Below are positions 39,986 to 51,653 of a DNA stretch of 64,000 nt, piece after piece. The notes below the pieces were generated by a model that saw nothing but the letters and a program-made list of their open reading frames with translations, was not told the DNA's origin and did no database searches. The DNA is taken from positions 39,499,001 through 39,563,000 of the forward strand of contig OY987265.1 in assembly GCA_963920665.1 (NCBI GenBank). The letters are read 5' to 3'. The stretch comes from Straminergon stramineum (taxonomy: Eukaryota; Streptophyta; Bryopsida; Hypnales; Calliergonaceae). The number at the start of each line of letters is the position of its first letter. Position 1 is the first letter of the stretch. A program made the position numbers and the translations under genes.

Positions 39986-42033
39986 CATACTATACAATAC
40001 ATATACACAAACGAGAACTTTTTCTAATCTAAATTTAAATATCATTCCAAAGATATTGACACAATGAAATCTACAAGTACAGAAATTAAATGTTGAACTT
40101 CAACCTCTTTTGAAGATCATAAACAATTACAATTGGATGTCTTTTTTAAGAAGGAGACTATGAAGTATGAACACTTCTTCTTGTCTTGAGCAATTCAAGT
40201 ATCAACCAAAGGCAAAAGCAAAAATCAATATTCCTTTATGTTGTATGATTTCTTTGCAAGTTATAATGCCTTTTTAAAAAAAATGATGTCCTAGATCTAG
40301 TTGCATGCTTTGTTACTTGTGGTTACATGGAAGAAAATGGAGTTTTTTAAGCAGCATTGGTAAATAGTGAGGAAAAAACAACCAATGTCATTGATGATAT
40401 TATTAAATCTTAAAGTGTCAATATTGTATGGGCATATACTACATTTTCGAAAGAATTGAAAAATGATGAAGATCTCAAAGTTTTCTATGGCAAGATATTT
40501 ATAGTGTGGGATAGCAAACATTATTTGCAAGCATAATTGTCTATTGTTAATTTAGATCAAGTATACAACTTCATGTAGTATTATGTGGTTGAAAGTATTA
40601 TTTTGGAGTTCAATGATGACATTGGCAATTATGTTGGTAACATTTCATAAAGTCAACTGGTAATCCCTTCAATTTCTTTATCAATTTTCATTTCATTTGA
40701 CTTTTTAGTATCTAAAGCTTATTTGATTAGAACCATTGTAATTGTAATTGTCACTATTCTACCATTTTTTCGGTGTATGTTCACTTCACATATTTTAACA
40801 TAGTAAATCATGTTTTGCTAAGAGAAAGTAAAAAAAAATTCTCATATTTCTATAAATCTTGTTTACAAACTTTATTGCATTCAAAGTATAATGAGGCAAT
40901 CACTCTCATATTTTTAAAAACTTGTGTCCAAAAATGATTTTGCTAGAGCTGAAGCCAAAAAGAAGTCAAAACAATGAACTCGGTTTACTTTGACTATGGA
41001 GGCTTTAAACTCAAGAGTATTATACAAGGTTCATTTCATATTTCTTTTCAATTTTGAAGTCTTTCCTTTGTTCTTATTATTAATTTGAATTAACATTATC
41101 TTGCTCTACTATGTATAACATTTGTCATCAAGTGCAATTATTTTTATTCTATTGTCTTATTCTTCAAATTGGATTTGTCCATGTATGATGTGACAACATT
41201 CCATTTAGCGGCTTAAGACTTCAACCTTTGCCCAAATTGAACAATAAATCACGAGCCTTGAATTGCACTACAACACTTAAATTCATAAAATACCACAAAG
41301 TAGAGTTTAACTTGGAATTCACCTAAACTACTACCATTCAATTCATTGTATAGTCTATTTTTTTTAAATGATTTTTATTTTTAGAAAAAATAAAATTTGA
41401 AATAGGATAGCTTAAAAAGAGGGGCATCAACTAGAAATATAGTTGTTTAAGTCATTAGAGATTAATACATTTATTAGGTGTATAATATATGACTACTATG
41501 TTTGTTTTAAATATTCAATGTCTATGATAATTTTTTTAATTTAGAAGTATGGTTATAAAAATAAAATAAAATAGGAGGACCATTTTCATCATTTCAATTT
41601 ACATGAAGTCCCATGAGGAAGACTACACTTAATCATTCAAAATCATTGTTCATGATTTAGTGCTTATAATGTTTACACCCTTTACTAGTCACCAAATTTT
41701 TGTCCAGCCTATATTGCCCACTTTTGTTGTTCTTTCTATTTTAGACTTTATAAATGTCACCCCTATGATGGTGTTATGATGTATTGCAATTTTACATCTA
41801 TGTGCTTCATAGTGAGACGTCCTAAACCGCTATACCTATTTTCATTGTGTGTTAGCTTACACACTATTTATTTTGACTATATCTCATTTTTTGAAAATAT
41901 ATTGGTTCAAATTTTTGGTACAAAATTGCATAGTAGCATATTCATTTGTTATTCATTTGGATTGTACATCCTTACATCTAATTCCACGGTCATAGGTCCC
42001 CAATGGATTTACATACCCTAAATGGAAAAAAAA
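39986..42033. other. AT-rich stretch without recognised gene
   Basis: Only short motif-free frames were seen. Confidence 0.4.
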
Positions 42034-42073
42034 ACATAGGCTCACACTTACAGGCTCACATACTAGCATCCCC
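42034..42073. mobile_element. family B right end only
   Basis: GGCTCACACTTACAGGCTCA then CATACTAGCATCC is the reverse of a family B end. No matching left end is nearby; the closest unpaired one is at 36149. Confidence 0.45.
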
Positions 42074-43011
42074 AGTTCAAATGGCATTTCAAAACAAATT
42101 CAAGTAGTAGCTTCTACTTATTTTGTTCAACAATATCTACATGAAGTTTTTCCTACTCAGCTTTCCATTCCATTTAAAACTAATAGTTCTTAGTGTTAAC
42201 AAAACAACAACCGTAGATTGCTTTCATATTATAATAAAGAGGTTGTGTTTAGTCTCACACCATATATAACATCGAATCCAATTATTTATCATCAATTCTA
42301 CAAAAATACATTTCATTTTATCACCCATTTGAATCAATTGCTATGGTTTGTGTTGCCCTTGCCCAACAATTTGTAGTCTTTTACAAAATGGCCTCTTCAA
42401 AGTGTGTTCCTTCAAATGGCAGAGAGGTTATGTGTTAGGTATATTGACTAACTACCAGCTAGTTCATTGTTAACTAGTGGCTTTAGGAAAATAACTGGTG
42501 AGAGTGTGAAAATGGAAGATTCAAAACCAAACAAAAAATTGGTAGGACTAGCAATCAACCGGAATGCAAAAATAAAATGTGGATACATAGCTACTACTTT
42601 TTTGAAGTTGTCTAATTTCAATTTCTTATTGTTTCGAATCTAAGGCTAATAGATGGATTGTTGGAGGTTAGTATGTTCTTGGACTAGGTGAATATATTTC
42701 TCTAATGTTGGCAATTGAGGGGCTTGGAGGGCCTAGATAAGGCGGGGGCGAGTATTGCTTTAGGGTTGGTTGTGGTAGCCAACTCCTACTCCATTGTTCA
42801 CGTCTACCTAATATAATAAAGTTTGGAATTTAGTTTCAAAATTGACATGTAGTTGCGAAAGAGTGGGATTCTAGCCTTTGCAAATTTGAAGATGAAGGAA
42901 AGTAGCTAGCAAGAATTTGATAACTAGATGAAATGAACCGTGAGATTTTGATGAAGAGAGGATGCAAATAGTGCCTTTGGAAAGAAAAAAAATTCAAACA
43001 AAGGAGGCAAA
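42074..43011. other. AT-rich stretch without recognised gene
   Basis: Nothing recognised. Confidence 0.4.
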
Positions 43012-43039
43012 TTAAGATAGCCAACCTATTTCCAACCAC

Positions 43040-43269
43040 TTAACCCTTGAACGACGTGGGGGACAACTATTGTCTAATGAATGACAAGGAATTCTCCTGT
43101 GTAGGACAGAATTGCAACTATTCATTCTTGGAATTAGGGGTGGAAAAGGAAGATCTTCTACAATAGTTTGACTCCCAATGAGTATTTCTGTTTTTTCTAA
43201 AGTGGATGATGTCACACAGTTCCAAAATGGTTGATTTCCACGGTCACCAGTCCGACGTTCAAGGGTTAA
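43040..43269. mobile_element. TTAA-flanked MITE, CCCTTGAACG subfamily, with natural empty site
   Basis: The ends are TTAACCCTTGAACGACG and, reversed, TTAACCCTTGAACGTCG. The host element reads CAAC.CAC-TTAA before it and TTAA-GCAATTATGCATATTTGG after it. The paralogue at 45251-45280 reads CAAACAC-TTAA-GCAATTATGC with a single TTAA. This shows precise insertion with a TTAA duplication. The interior is non-coding. Confidence 0.9.
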
Positions 43270-43578
43270 GCAATTATGCATATTTGGAGCAAAGGTTTTT
43301 TTAATGCATAATTTTTTCCATATGCAAAAATAGAGTTTGGAAGGATTGCATATTTTTCCAGAATTTTATTACAAAAAATGTAATTACTATGAATTTTTTA
43401 GTGGAAGATTCTCTTTGACTGTAATGGTGGTATAGAACTTTCTATTTGTGACCACATGCTAATTACAATTGACCAAGGGTTGGTTTTAATATTGAGAGCC
43501 TTCCAAACAATCATAATGTGACACGACTACTCTAGGAATTGGGCTACAACTTCATAGAAAGAAAGCAATCTACAATCT

Positions 43579-44022
43579 AAGGTAAAACAGCCCATTACGA
43601 AACTCTATGAATGAGCCCACTATAGTTTTCTTTTAATTTTTGAGATTTGGGCCACATTCAATGTCTTAGCTAATTGGAATGGAGCAATTAGTGCCTACAA
43701 TAGGGACTTTCAGTTTTTTAGTGTTAGTTCATTGTAGGAAGTGCCTTTTTTAGGTTTTCCGTGTTAGAAAATATTGTGACTGTAATAGGTAAGTAAGATG
43801 AGTGTTATGGATCAGTTTTTGTTGGTTTTGGGATAGTCTACAGGTTGTGATGGGCTGAACACTTAAAAAATTCATAACAAATTCACACTTTGTCAAAAAA
43901 ATATAATTTCAAATGCTCTCGCCATTTCTGTCACTTGACTTTCTCTGGAAAAAAAAGTAAAAAATTTCAGAAATGACAAGAGGGCAAACCCCCATTTGGT
44001 CCGGAATGGGATGTTTTACCTT
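43579..44022. mobile_element. MITE with AAGGTAAAACA ends nested in copy 1
   Basis: The ends are TAAGGTAAAACAGCCCATTA and, reversed, TAAGGTAAAACATCCCATTC. The block is absent from the clean copy, where CATCCTACATATTGGAAATG is continuous at about 45566-45585. Flanks CTACAATC and TACATAAT could be a diverged 8-bp duplication, which would fit hAT-like elements. This is unproven. Confidence 0.65.
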
Positions 44023-44070
44023 ACATAATGGAAACAAGGAAGGTGATCAGAAAGGGGTTGGCTACCTTAA

Positions 44071-44608
44071 GGGCCTCCTGCCATGTGAGTCGGGCAAGTA
44101 AAGTTCTCTGGGAGAGCTACAAGGTCCAACAGAGAAAAGTCATTGTTATGCAGACCGGTTGGGTGGAAGACTATCAAGTAAGAATAGTACACAGATGGAT
44201 TCCCTCATATTAGGCCAATCTAAACTAATGGGATTGTCCACCAATATTGGTGAAACTCGAAATTCTTCTTTTTTGCTCATCCAAACCAGTAAGAGAATCG
44301 GTAAGAACTGCTTGTCTTCTAGTGCTATTTTACCCGCCCAACTCACATGGGCCGGTGTGGATTGACCCCCTCACTTGTCCCGAAGTAAAAACCCTAAAAT
44401 TTTTTATTTGTCACACATGATAAAATTTGCAAATCCTGAATTCATATTTGCAATCAGAGGCCCCAAATTCAAGAAGAGAGGTAGAGAAGATAAATTAATG
44501 AAGCACAAAATAGGGGGTCCTTTTTCTTACATGCACCCCTCGAATGACTTGGGGGGACGAGCGAGGGGGTCAATCCACCCCGGCCCTCACTCACATGGCA
44601 GGAGGCCC
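44071..44608. mobile_element. PIF/Harbinger (Tourist-like) MITE with TAA duplication and a third internal end
   Basis: The left end GGGCCTCCTGCCATGTGAGT is exactly repeated in reverse at the right end. TAA stands on both sides (44068-44070 and 44609-44611). GGGCC-type ends with a TAA duplication fit PIF/Harbinger. An additional inverted end lies inside (ACTCACATGGGCC at 44341-44353), followed by an arm (GTGTGGATTGACCCCCTCAC) that pairs with 44551-44580. The element therefore looks like two foldbacks sharing a middle end. Confidence 0.8.
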
Positions 44609-44611
44609 TAA

Positions 44612-45229
44612 GGGGTAGTTCCGAAAATTTCCCACACATTGATTTCCACCCATACGATGGATCTTTTTCAGAAACAAGGGGAGTAATTTTTCTTTTCTGG
44701 TAACACTAATTTTGCACCCTCACGAATTTGTAAAAAGTCCTAGTATAGGTGGCAACTTGTGCCTCCTGTCCCAGATTCGGTCCCTTTAAATTTAAATTCG
44801 AGTTCCTGCCATTTATAGCGAGGCAATGATTCGGAAAAGGCAAAGCACCAGACCAAAAATAATATAAAATAAAATAAAGTAAAGTAAAGTAATAGAAAAA
44901 GGTTTTAAAATCTAAAATTAAAAATTAAAACGAAAGGGACCATCTGAAGCCCCTGCCACGCAAATTCTTCCAATGCATTTGTACGGGGACGGTACGTGGG
45001 GCACTCCCAATTATAGGCTTTTATATCGGATGCTCTACGGCCCAACGGCTAGGGCTAGGCCACATCTGGTCTATGGAAAAGTTCCCTTGGGGGTTCAGTT
45101 GTTGGCCGGTGGTTAAGTTAGTAGTTGTATTTTACCATTATTTGCCAATTGAATCTAAGTTTCTTTTGGGCCAAAAATAATTTAATTCGGTGGAAAATAA
45201 GTTCACTAGGTACTTCATTAAGATCTTAT
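44612..45229. other. moderately GC-rich stretch with short inverted repeat and microsatellite
   Basis: GGTCCCTTTAAATTTAAATT (about 44779) is mirrored by AATTAAAACGAAAGGGACC (ending about 44942), possibly another small foldback. A TAAAG/TAAAA microrepeat lies at 44868-44892. No gene is supported. Confidence 0.4.
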
Positions 45230-45612
45230 TTAAGGTAGCCAACCCATTTCCAAACACTTAAGCAATTATGCATATTTGGAGTAGAGGTTTTTTGAATGCA
45301 GAATTTTTGACATGTGCAAAAATAGAGTTTAGAAGGATTGCATATTTTTTCACAATTTTATTACACAAAATGTAATTACTATGAATGTTTTAGTGGAAGA
45401 TTCTCTTTGACTTGGAATGGTGGTACAGAGCTTTCTATTTGTGACCATATGCTAATTGCAAAATCAACCAAGGGTTGGTTGCAATATTGAGAGCCTTGCA
45501 ACCAATCATAATGCGACACAACTACTCCGAAAAGTGCACCACAACTTCATGGAAAGAAAGCATCCTACATATTGGAAATGATGTGGGATCAAAAATGGGT
45601 TGGCTACCTTAA
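45230..45612. mobile_element. TTAA-flanked GGTAGCCAACC element, clean copy 2
   Basis: The ends are TTAAGGTAGCCAACCCATTT at both sides in inverted orientation, perfect over 20 bases. The 383-bp interior is non-coding. It provides the unoccupied version of both insertion sites filled in copy 1. Superfamily is uncertain: TTAA fits piggyBac, but the ends start with GG. Confidence 0.85.
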
Positions 45613-45734
45613 TCACAGATAGAAATTTGGACATTTGGAATCAGGGAATTCAAAATAGTAGAGAGAGTTATTTAAATATGAAATTACTACTCTACTACAG
45701 GTTTTTTTTTATAGTGATGTATCTTCCCTGAATC

Positions 45735-45960
45735 CATAAACGATGCGGTGAATGGTTTTTGTCTGATGCCAATGACAAGGAGTTCTCTTCTCTAGGCCAG
45801 AATTGCAACTATTCATCCTTGGAATTAGAGGAGGAAAAGGGAGATCTTGTATAGTAGTTTGATTCCCAATAAATATTTTTTATTTTTTTAAAGTAGATGA
45901 TGTCACACAATTCCAAAAGCAATGATTTCCATAGTCACCAATCCGGCCTTTCAGAGTTAA
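45735..45960. mobile_element. second copy of the CCCTTGAACG TTAA MITE, decayed left end
   Basis: It matches 43075-43269, including AATGACAAGGA.TTCTC, CAGAATTGCAACTATTCAT and GATGATGTCACACA. It ends in TCAGAGTTAA. The left terminal motif is degraded. Confidence 0.7.
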
Positions 45961-46010
45961 GAAAACTTTAAAGTTTTTGCACCTTTGTGTTAAAGAAGAC
46001 CAAATGTAAT

Positions 46011-46080
46011 TTAACCCTTCAAGGATAGACTAGTGACAGAGTGACCGTGGATATTGTCCCTTTTGGAATCATATAACATC

Positions 46081-46084
<4 letters not shown>
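46011..46084. mobile_element. third, truncated copy of the CCCTTGAACG TTAA MITE, reversed
   Basis: TTAACCCTTCAAGGATAGAC, then GTGACCGTGG and ATATAACATCAT, corresponds to the reversed right end of 43040-43269. The copy stops where the TA microsatellite begins, so the microsatellite may have replaced its remainder. Confidence 0.65.

Positions 46085-46167
<83 letters not shown>
46085..46167. repeat. (TA)n microsatellite, about 80 bp uninterrupted
   Basis: A pure TA run that interrupts a TTAA MITE. Such tracts form cruciforms and are prone to length change and assembly error. Confidence 0.95.
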
Positions 46168-46171
<4 letters not shown>

Positions 46172-46255
46172 ACTAAATGTTCGTGTCAATGTTTATGGAT
46201 TAAGGTTGGAGGTCCATAAATTGTCCTTTTAATGTTAGTAATAGTAATAGATATC

Positions 46256-47013
46256 TTAACCCCTAAAGGACTAAACAGTGTTTTTTTGGCAACATAGTGA
46301 TTTTGGGGTAGCTCTCTACAAACAAATTTTTTATTTTTTTTCTTTGAAATTTTCGCAAAGCATGGGGACATGGTTTTTCTTTCAGGCCCAACAATTTTCA
46401 TAAATTTTAACAACATGGTTATATATATATATATGGAAAGCTTTGAATCTAAAATAAACTTAAAAATCCTTTATTTAACTCAATTTTCAATATTTTGAAA
46501 AAAATAAAGACAATGGATGTAGATTTTCTATTACAACATTAACCACAGATTCAAAATTGGCATTTTTCAATTCTATAACTAAAATCTTAATAATTTAGTA
46601 TTTTGGATAATTCTCTACTTCTTTCTACTTACTATTTCTTTCCTATATGTTGTACAATTCCAAATGATCTGAAATTTTTCAAGCATGTACACAACTTGCT
46701 TCAAAGAATGAATCCAAAGAAGCACCACCATTTTGGACATTTTTTCATACATATGTGACTTTGTGAAGTGTAGCTGTTCTTATTTTTGCATGGCCAAAGA
46801 ATTTTTTTTGTCCATTCAAACACTAATATCTTGCAATCTACCCAATGAAAATTTCTGAAATTTTTTCAACGTCTTTTCAAACTAGCGTACCACATGATCC
46901 TACAGTTACATGTGCCCCAAAATATTTATTTTCTAAACTTTGGTACTTGTACTAAAAGTGGCAGTTTTAGAGCATTTTGGGTGAAAATATAGTCAAGAAA
47001 CTACAGGGTTTAA
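46256..47013. mobile_element. TTAA-flanked MITE, long subfamily, 758 bp
   Basis: The left end is TTAACCCCTAAAGGACTAAA. The right end is GTCAAGAAACTACAGGGTTT followed by AA, with TTAA at 47010. The interior matches 29127-30062 (GGCAACATAG, GATGTAGATT..TATTACAACATTA), with the shared box at 46813-46844. Confidence 0.75.
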
Positions 47014-47926
47014 TGACCATGTCATTCATTCATAGATAGGGGACCCATTTAGAACATGGTCGGTCTATGAACATCCTACCTTAGTCCTAGTTATGCCCAA
47101 TGAACTTAGCTTCCCTCCATTCTTGGTGGGTAGTGGTCCATTCCTTAGACATTGAAAATTGACTTGTATTTCTTTGAATCTTTTTCACCATGAGGGAAAT
47201 CCATAAAATTTATTATTTAACAATGATGCTAAAATTTGGAAAAGACTTGTTTGGAATCATAGACCCAATTTAGGCAAGAGAAGTCAAAAAATACAAAAGT
47301 TTACCATTTCAATATAGGGGGCATATACTTTACATTCATTTTTTGTGGAATCAATGATAAAGCTACCATTACATTTGAAAGCTCTGAAAAGAAGAATTAG
47401 TGATTAGAAAAATTTGTAGTTCTATCAAAAACCCTTTATGTCATAAAGTATGACAATGTTTTGAATCCAAAATTGCTTCAAAATACTCATTCCCAAAAAA
47501 CAAAGCTTAAATCTTCATTTTTAAAAGCTTTTTAATGAATCCAAATTTAGGATCTTCTGGTTAACGTAATGAAGTTTATCCTTTAAAAAATTTAAGTAGA
47601 AATTTTCTCTGATTGCAAGTGATCATAATGCCTGAATTAAAAATAGTAATTAAAATAATAATATATATTTTTTCATTCCGAAGGTGAAATTCTATGTTTT
47701 AGCATTTTAAGTAAGCATTTATATATCTGACAACTTTCATGTTTATAGACATGTTGGAAAATGAGTTGTGAACACATGAAAAAATTCATTGATCTCCCTT
47801 CCTAATTATCTTGTGAAAAAAAAGACAGATGAAGGAGGTTTAGGATGACAGAAAGAACTAAATAGCTTAAGACTTCGATTGAAGATGTGAAATGTCAAAC
47901 CCAATAATGACAATATTTACCCCCTA
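47014..47926. other. AT-rich stretch without recognised gene
   Basis: Nothing recognised. Confidence 0.4.
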
Positions 47927-48812
47927 AAGTCCCATTGTACTACGGTTTCAATTTTTGTTTTAATTTTTTTAACCATTTTTGAAAATATGAAAACATGTTA
48001 GTTTTTGTGGAATATGATTTTATATTTCAATTAGTGCTTGGGAGCAAAAGTTGTACCCTCCAAGTTCAAAACATGGTTTATTGGGCAATGCAACAATCAA
48101 AATTAAAATTTCAAATTTTTTTATTTCTCATACAAAATATTTTAGTCTACATTCAAAGATTTGATTCATTATATTTGGACTAGTGATAAGGAAGTTATTG
48201 ACATTCTTGTTTCTTGGTCAACCAAAGCATTTCTTTGAAAAATAAGTTATAGTATTCATTTTTTAAATTCAATTTTCACAATTTAAAGAAAAAAAGGATT
48301 GACATTGTTTAGTTCACTTGCTAGAAGACTCTCATTGATGGGATTATAGTGTTTCAATTCCATCTTAAAACTATCAACAATTTAGTTTTTCCTTCAAACT
48401 TGTATCTACTTCTATTTAACAATTTTTGAAGAATGAAAACCAAATGCATATTTTTTGAATTTTTTTGCAAGACTTTCAAATCAATTCTTCATCATAATTT
48501 TTTTTTAATTCAAAATTGGTAGTGCAAACATTTTAAGCTAAAAAGATTCAAAGCCTTAAAATTTAGTCTTGAAAGGTGTAAAAAAATTGTTTCTTCACTT
48601 CAAACTTAAATATCTTGCAATCTTCATTGTCAAAGTTTCTAAAATTTTGTTTACACATTTTTATATGAATCTAGTGCAAGATTCTACAATCCTACGATTA
48701 GATATGCGAAAACAAACAATTTCTTAAATTTTTTGTACCTTGCAATAGAAATGGTAGTATTGAGTTGAATTTGATAAATAAATAAAAAAGACCTTAGAAC
48801 TTTAGGGGTTAA
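47927..48812. mobile_element. TTAA-flanked MITE, 886 bp
   Basis: The left end is TTACCCCCTAAAGTCCC, with TTAA mutated to TTAC. The right end is AGAACTTTAGGGGTTAA. The shared box CACTTCAAACTTAAATATCT is at 48596-48630. The first 640 bases match 51650-52318. Confidence 0.75.
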
Positions 48813-48816
48813 GTGA

Positions 48817-50812
48817 TTAATCCCTAAATGCTCAATTAACAATTTTACAGTTGTTGCCCAACTTCATGGGTTGACCAAATTCCCCCCACAATGTTTTTTT
48901 TGAATTTTCACATTGTCTCATGTAATTCATCAAGTTATCTTTCTAAAGCCTCCACCAAAAAAATTTGATTTCAACAAAAATTCCACCTTTGGTGATTTTG
49001 CAAAGTTAAAGACTCTATAAAATATTCATAGCAACTTGTCTCTGAAGAGAAACCTAGCCAATCGTAGGCTATCCTAAGAAAAAAAATTCTACGAGTATAC
49101 AAGTGGGCAAGGGGCTAATTGGTTGAGGCTCATAGTGCATGGACTCTGTCAAGTTAAATTTTGGTTTTCTCAATATACCTCACTTGATTGCAAGGCTTTG
49201 AAACTATCTTCCATGACCCACCGAGGAAATTTTCTTTTTCTTTTCTACTTGTGAAGGGATTCACTATTAGCTTTAAAATAAACAAACTTCTATGACCCAA
49301 TAGGAGTGTTTTTGTTTTCTTTACTTGCAATAGAATTCTCTTTTTGCTTCCATAAAACCAAAAAAACAATCTTACATTTTTCTAATCCTTTTGAAAATCA
49401 GCATGCATGCTTTTTACTATTCATAATTGCATTTGGTCAAAATTGAGAAACTTTTATTTTGTGATATATGAGATATGGGCCACAAAAGCCGTTAAACCAT
49501 GAAAAAATAATACTACTTTTTCCATAATTGAACTTTAATCGAAGATATCTTAAAATCCACAACATCAAAGTCTTTGAAAATTGAAGTGTAGAATAATTTG
49601 ACAGTAGTAAAAAAATGATCAGGTTAGATTTTTCAAAAAATTATTATACTTTCATTTCAAAAGGAGTATTAAAAATGAAATGAAAATTTGGAGGTGACTT
49701 AGAAGTTATCCCATGCTTCTGTTTGAATTTTGAATTTTAGTAATTGAATTTAAAAAAACAAATTCAACTTTATTTAGCCTTCATTGCCCACTAAACCAAA
49801 CTCATTATAAATTTCATGTCATTAATTAGAAGGGAATGATATTTAAACTTTTTATGTACACATAAATCTAACTACCCAATTTGACTTTGAAATTTCTAGA
49901 AAAAAATTATATCTTTTGCAACAAGATACTGATTAGATCAAGATGAAACAAAACTTCTAAATTAAAGGATTATGACTAGGAGCTATCCAAAATAATTCAA
50001 ACAAAAATAAAATATAAGAGTTCACGAAGACCAAGGCTAACTATGGCAACAAAAAAAAATTAGCCCCACAGCCTTTGGTCTTCGCTCCCAATAATATTTT
50101 CCTAATAATATGTGCTATGCGTCAATATCTAGGGCATTTTACCCAAACACATCACTTTGAGCCATTAGAATTTGCAAAACTAAAGAAAGTAGAATCCTTT
50201 GTGCTTTTGGAGTTGTACAAAGTTGCAAGAAAACCTCATAACAACATCCAAGAATTAACTTCTAAATCACCATGTGATCATGCAAAAAATCTCAAGTAAT
50301 TGCTGACAAAGTCAATTTCAACTAGATATTCAAGAAATTTTGGTACAATGTGTGAAAATGTACCACCTCGGTGAAAATATAATTTATTTATAATTGGGTA
50401 CAAAATAAAAAAATTATACTACCCATAAGTTTTAGGGCAACACAGGCTACATGTGTAAAATTCTACCTCTACTTTTGAAATTTGACAAGTATGTAATGGA
50501 TATGATATAGGATACAATTGTTAAAAAAAATAACACATGTAGTACAAAATATCACTCTAGGAGGAATTTAAGTTTGTTGACCTTGTTTGTCAAGGTTGGA
50601 AAATAACTTTTCTTTGAATGTTAACTTCAAACGTTATAATCTTTTAATATGTGAAATCAAAGTCTTTTGAATTTTTTTCCATTCACTCCCATGGTAGTCT
50701 AGTACAAATTTGTACCATTGGGGTTTTTTTATCTTTTTTTTCTCACTACCCTAAAAAATGGCAGTTTTTGACAATTTTTGTGTGTCATGTGCCTTGGTTA
50801 GGTAGGGATTAC
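48817..50812. mobile_element. pair of inverted TTAA-family ends, possibly one 2-kb element
   Basis: A left end, TTAATCCCTAAATGCTCAAT, starts four bases after the previous element. About 50550-50812 is a reversed copy of the left half of 26985-27564, ending GTGCCTTGGTTAGGTAGGGA then TTA. The middle (49.0-50.5 kb) is unrecognised. They may be two separate broken copies instead. Confidence 0.4.
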
Positions 50813-51405
50813 ATGTAATTAGATGAAATATTCATGTCTACCAACCAAATCTTGTAAACCATGTCAACAATAACTATAAGTCTTTGAATTGAATTTTACA
50901 TCTTCAAGACAAATCTATGCCTCTCAAATATGGTGGAATCGTAAGTTAGGACAATGGATTTGGCTATGTTTCAAGCACAATGTTAGAATTTGAAAAATAC
51001 CTTACATTCAAATAAATAAAAGTCTTCATAAAATATGGAACAAAATTATGCATAAAAAGTAGTACAAAAGAAAGATCCAAAGTTTCTTTTTAGTGATAAT
51101 TTCATATATATTTTTATAATATACTTATTGTTAATCCTTAATTCTATAATCTTAAATAAATTCATCTAATTTTGAAGAATTTAAAACACTCATGTATTTC
51201 AAATTTATAATAATTATATTCTACAATATGGGCATGAACTATGATTATTTTTATTACTTTCATTATATTAATATATTTCATAAACCCATGAAGAATTAAG
51301 GTAATTGAAAGGCCAAAAGATTCAAAATTTTCTATTTTTTTAGCAAATTAGGAAAAAAAAACAAAAACAAATCATATGTATAAATATTTTTACTAAACTA
51401 CTACA
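50813..51405. other. AT-rich stretch without recognised feature
   Basis: Nothing recognised. Confidence 0.4.
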
Positions 51406-51653
51406 TTACCCCCTAAGCGCCTAGAATATGTTTACTGAAATCTTGACCCTTTAGAACTCATCCTAATCGAATTGTCACCCAAAATGAGATCCACAGAAAT
51501 TGACCATACTCAACGATAGTAGAGACAAGCCCTAAGTTGTAGGGGAAAGAACAAATGACTTCATCATATTGTTAAAATATTATAATAGTCAAACATGACA
51601 ACCTTTCATTTCTAGGAGGCCAGATTTGAGACGTTGGGGTGCTCAAGGGTTAA
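51406..51653. mobile_element. short TTAA-flanked MITE, 248 bp
   Basis: The left end is TTACCCCCTAAGCGCC. The reversed right end is TTAACCCTTGAGCACCCC. Size and ends are close to 17929-18195 and 43040-43269. Its terminal TTAA (51650-51653) is also the first TTAA of the next element. Confidence 0.65.

Larger units (their letters stand above)
43012..44070. mobile_element. TTAA-flanked GGTAGCCAACC element, copy 1, with two nested insertions
   Basis: The ends are TTAAGATAGCCAACCTATTT and, reversed, TTAAGGTAGCCAACCCCTTT. It is collinear with the clean copy at 45230-45612 except for insertions at 43040-43269 and about 43579-44022. Without these it would be about 385 bases, the same as the clean copy. 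No coding capacity. Confidence 0.85.
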
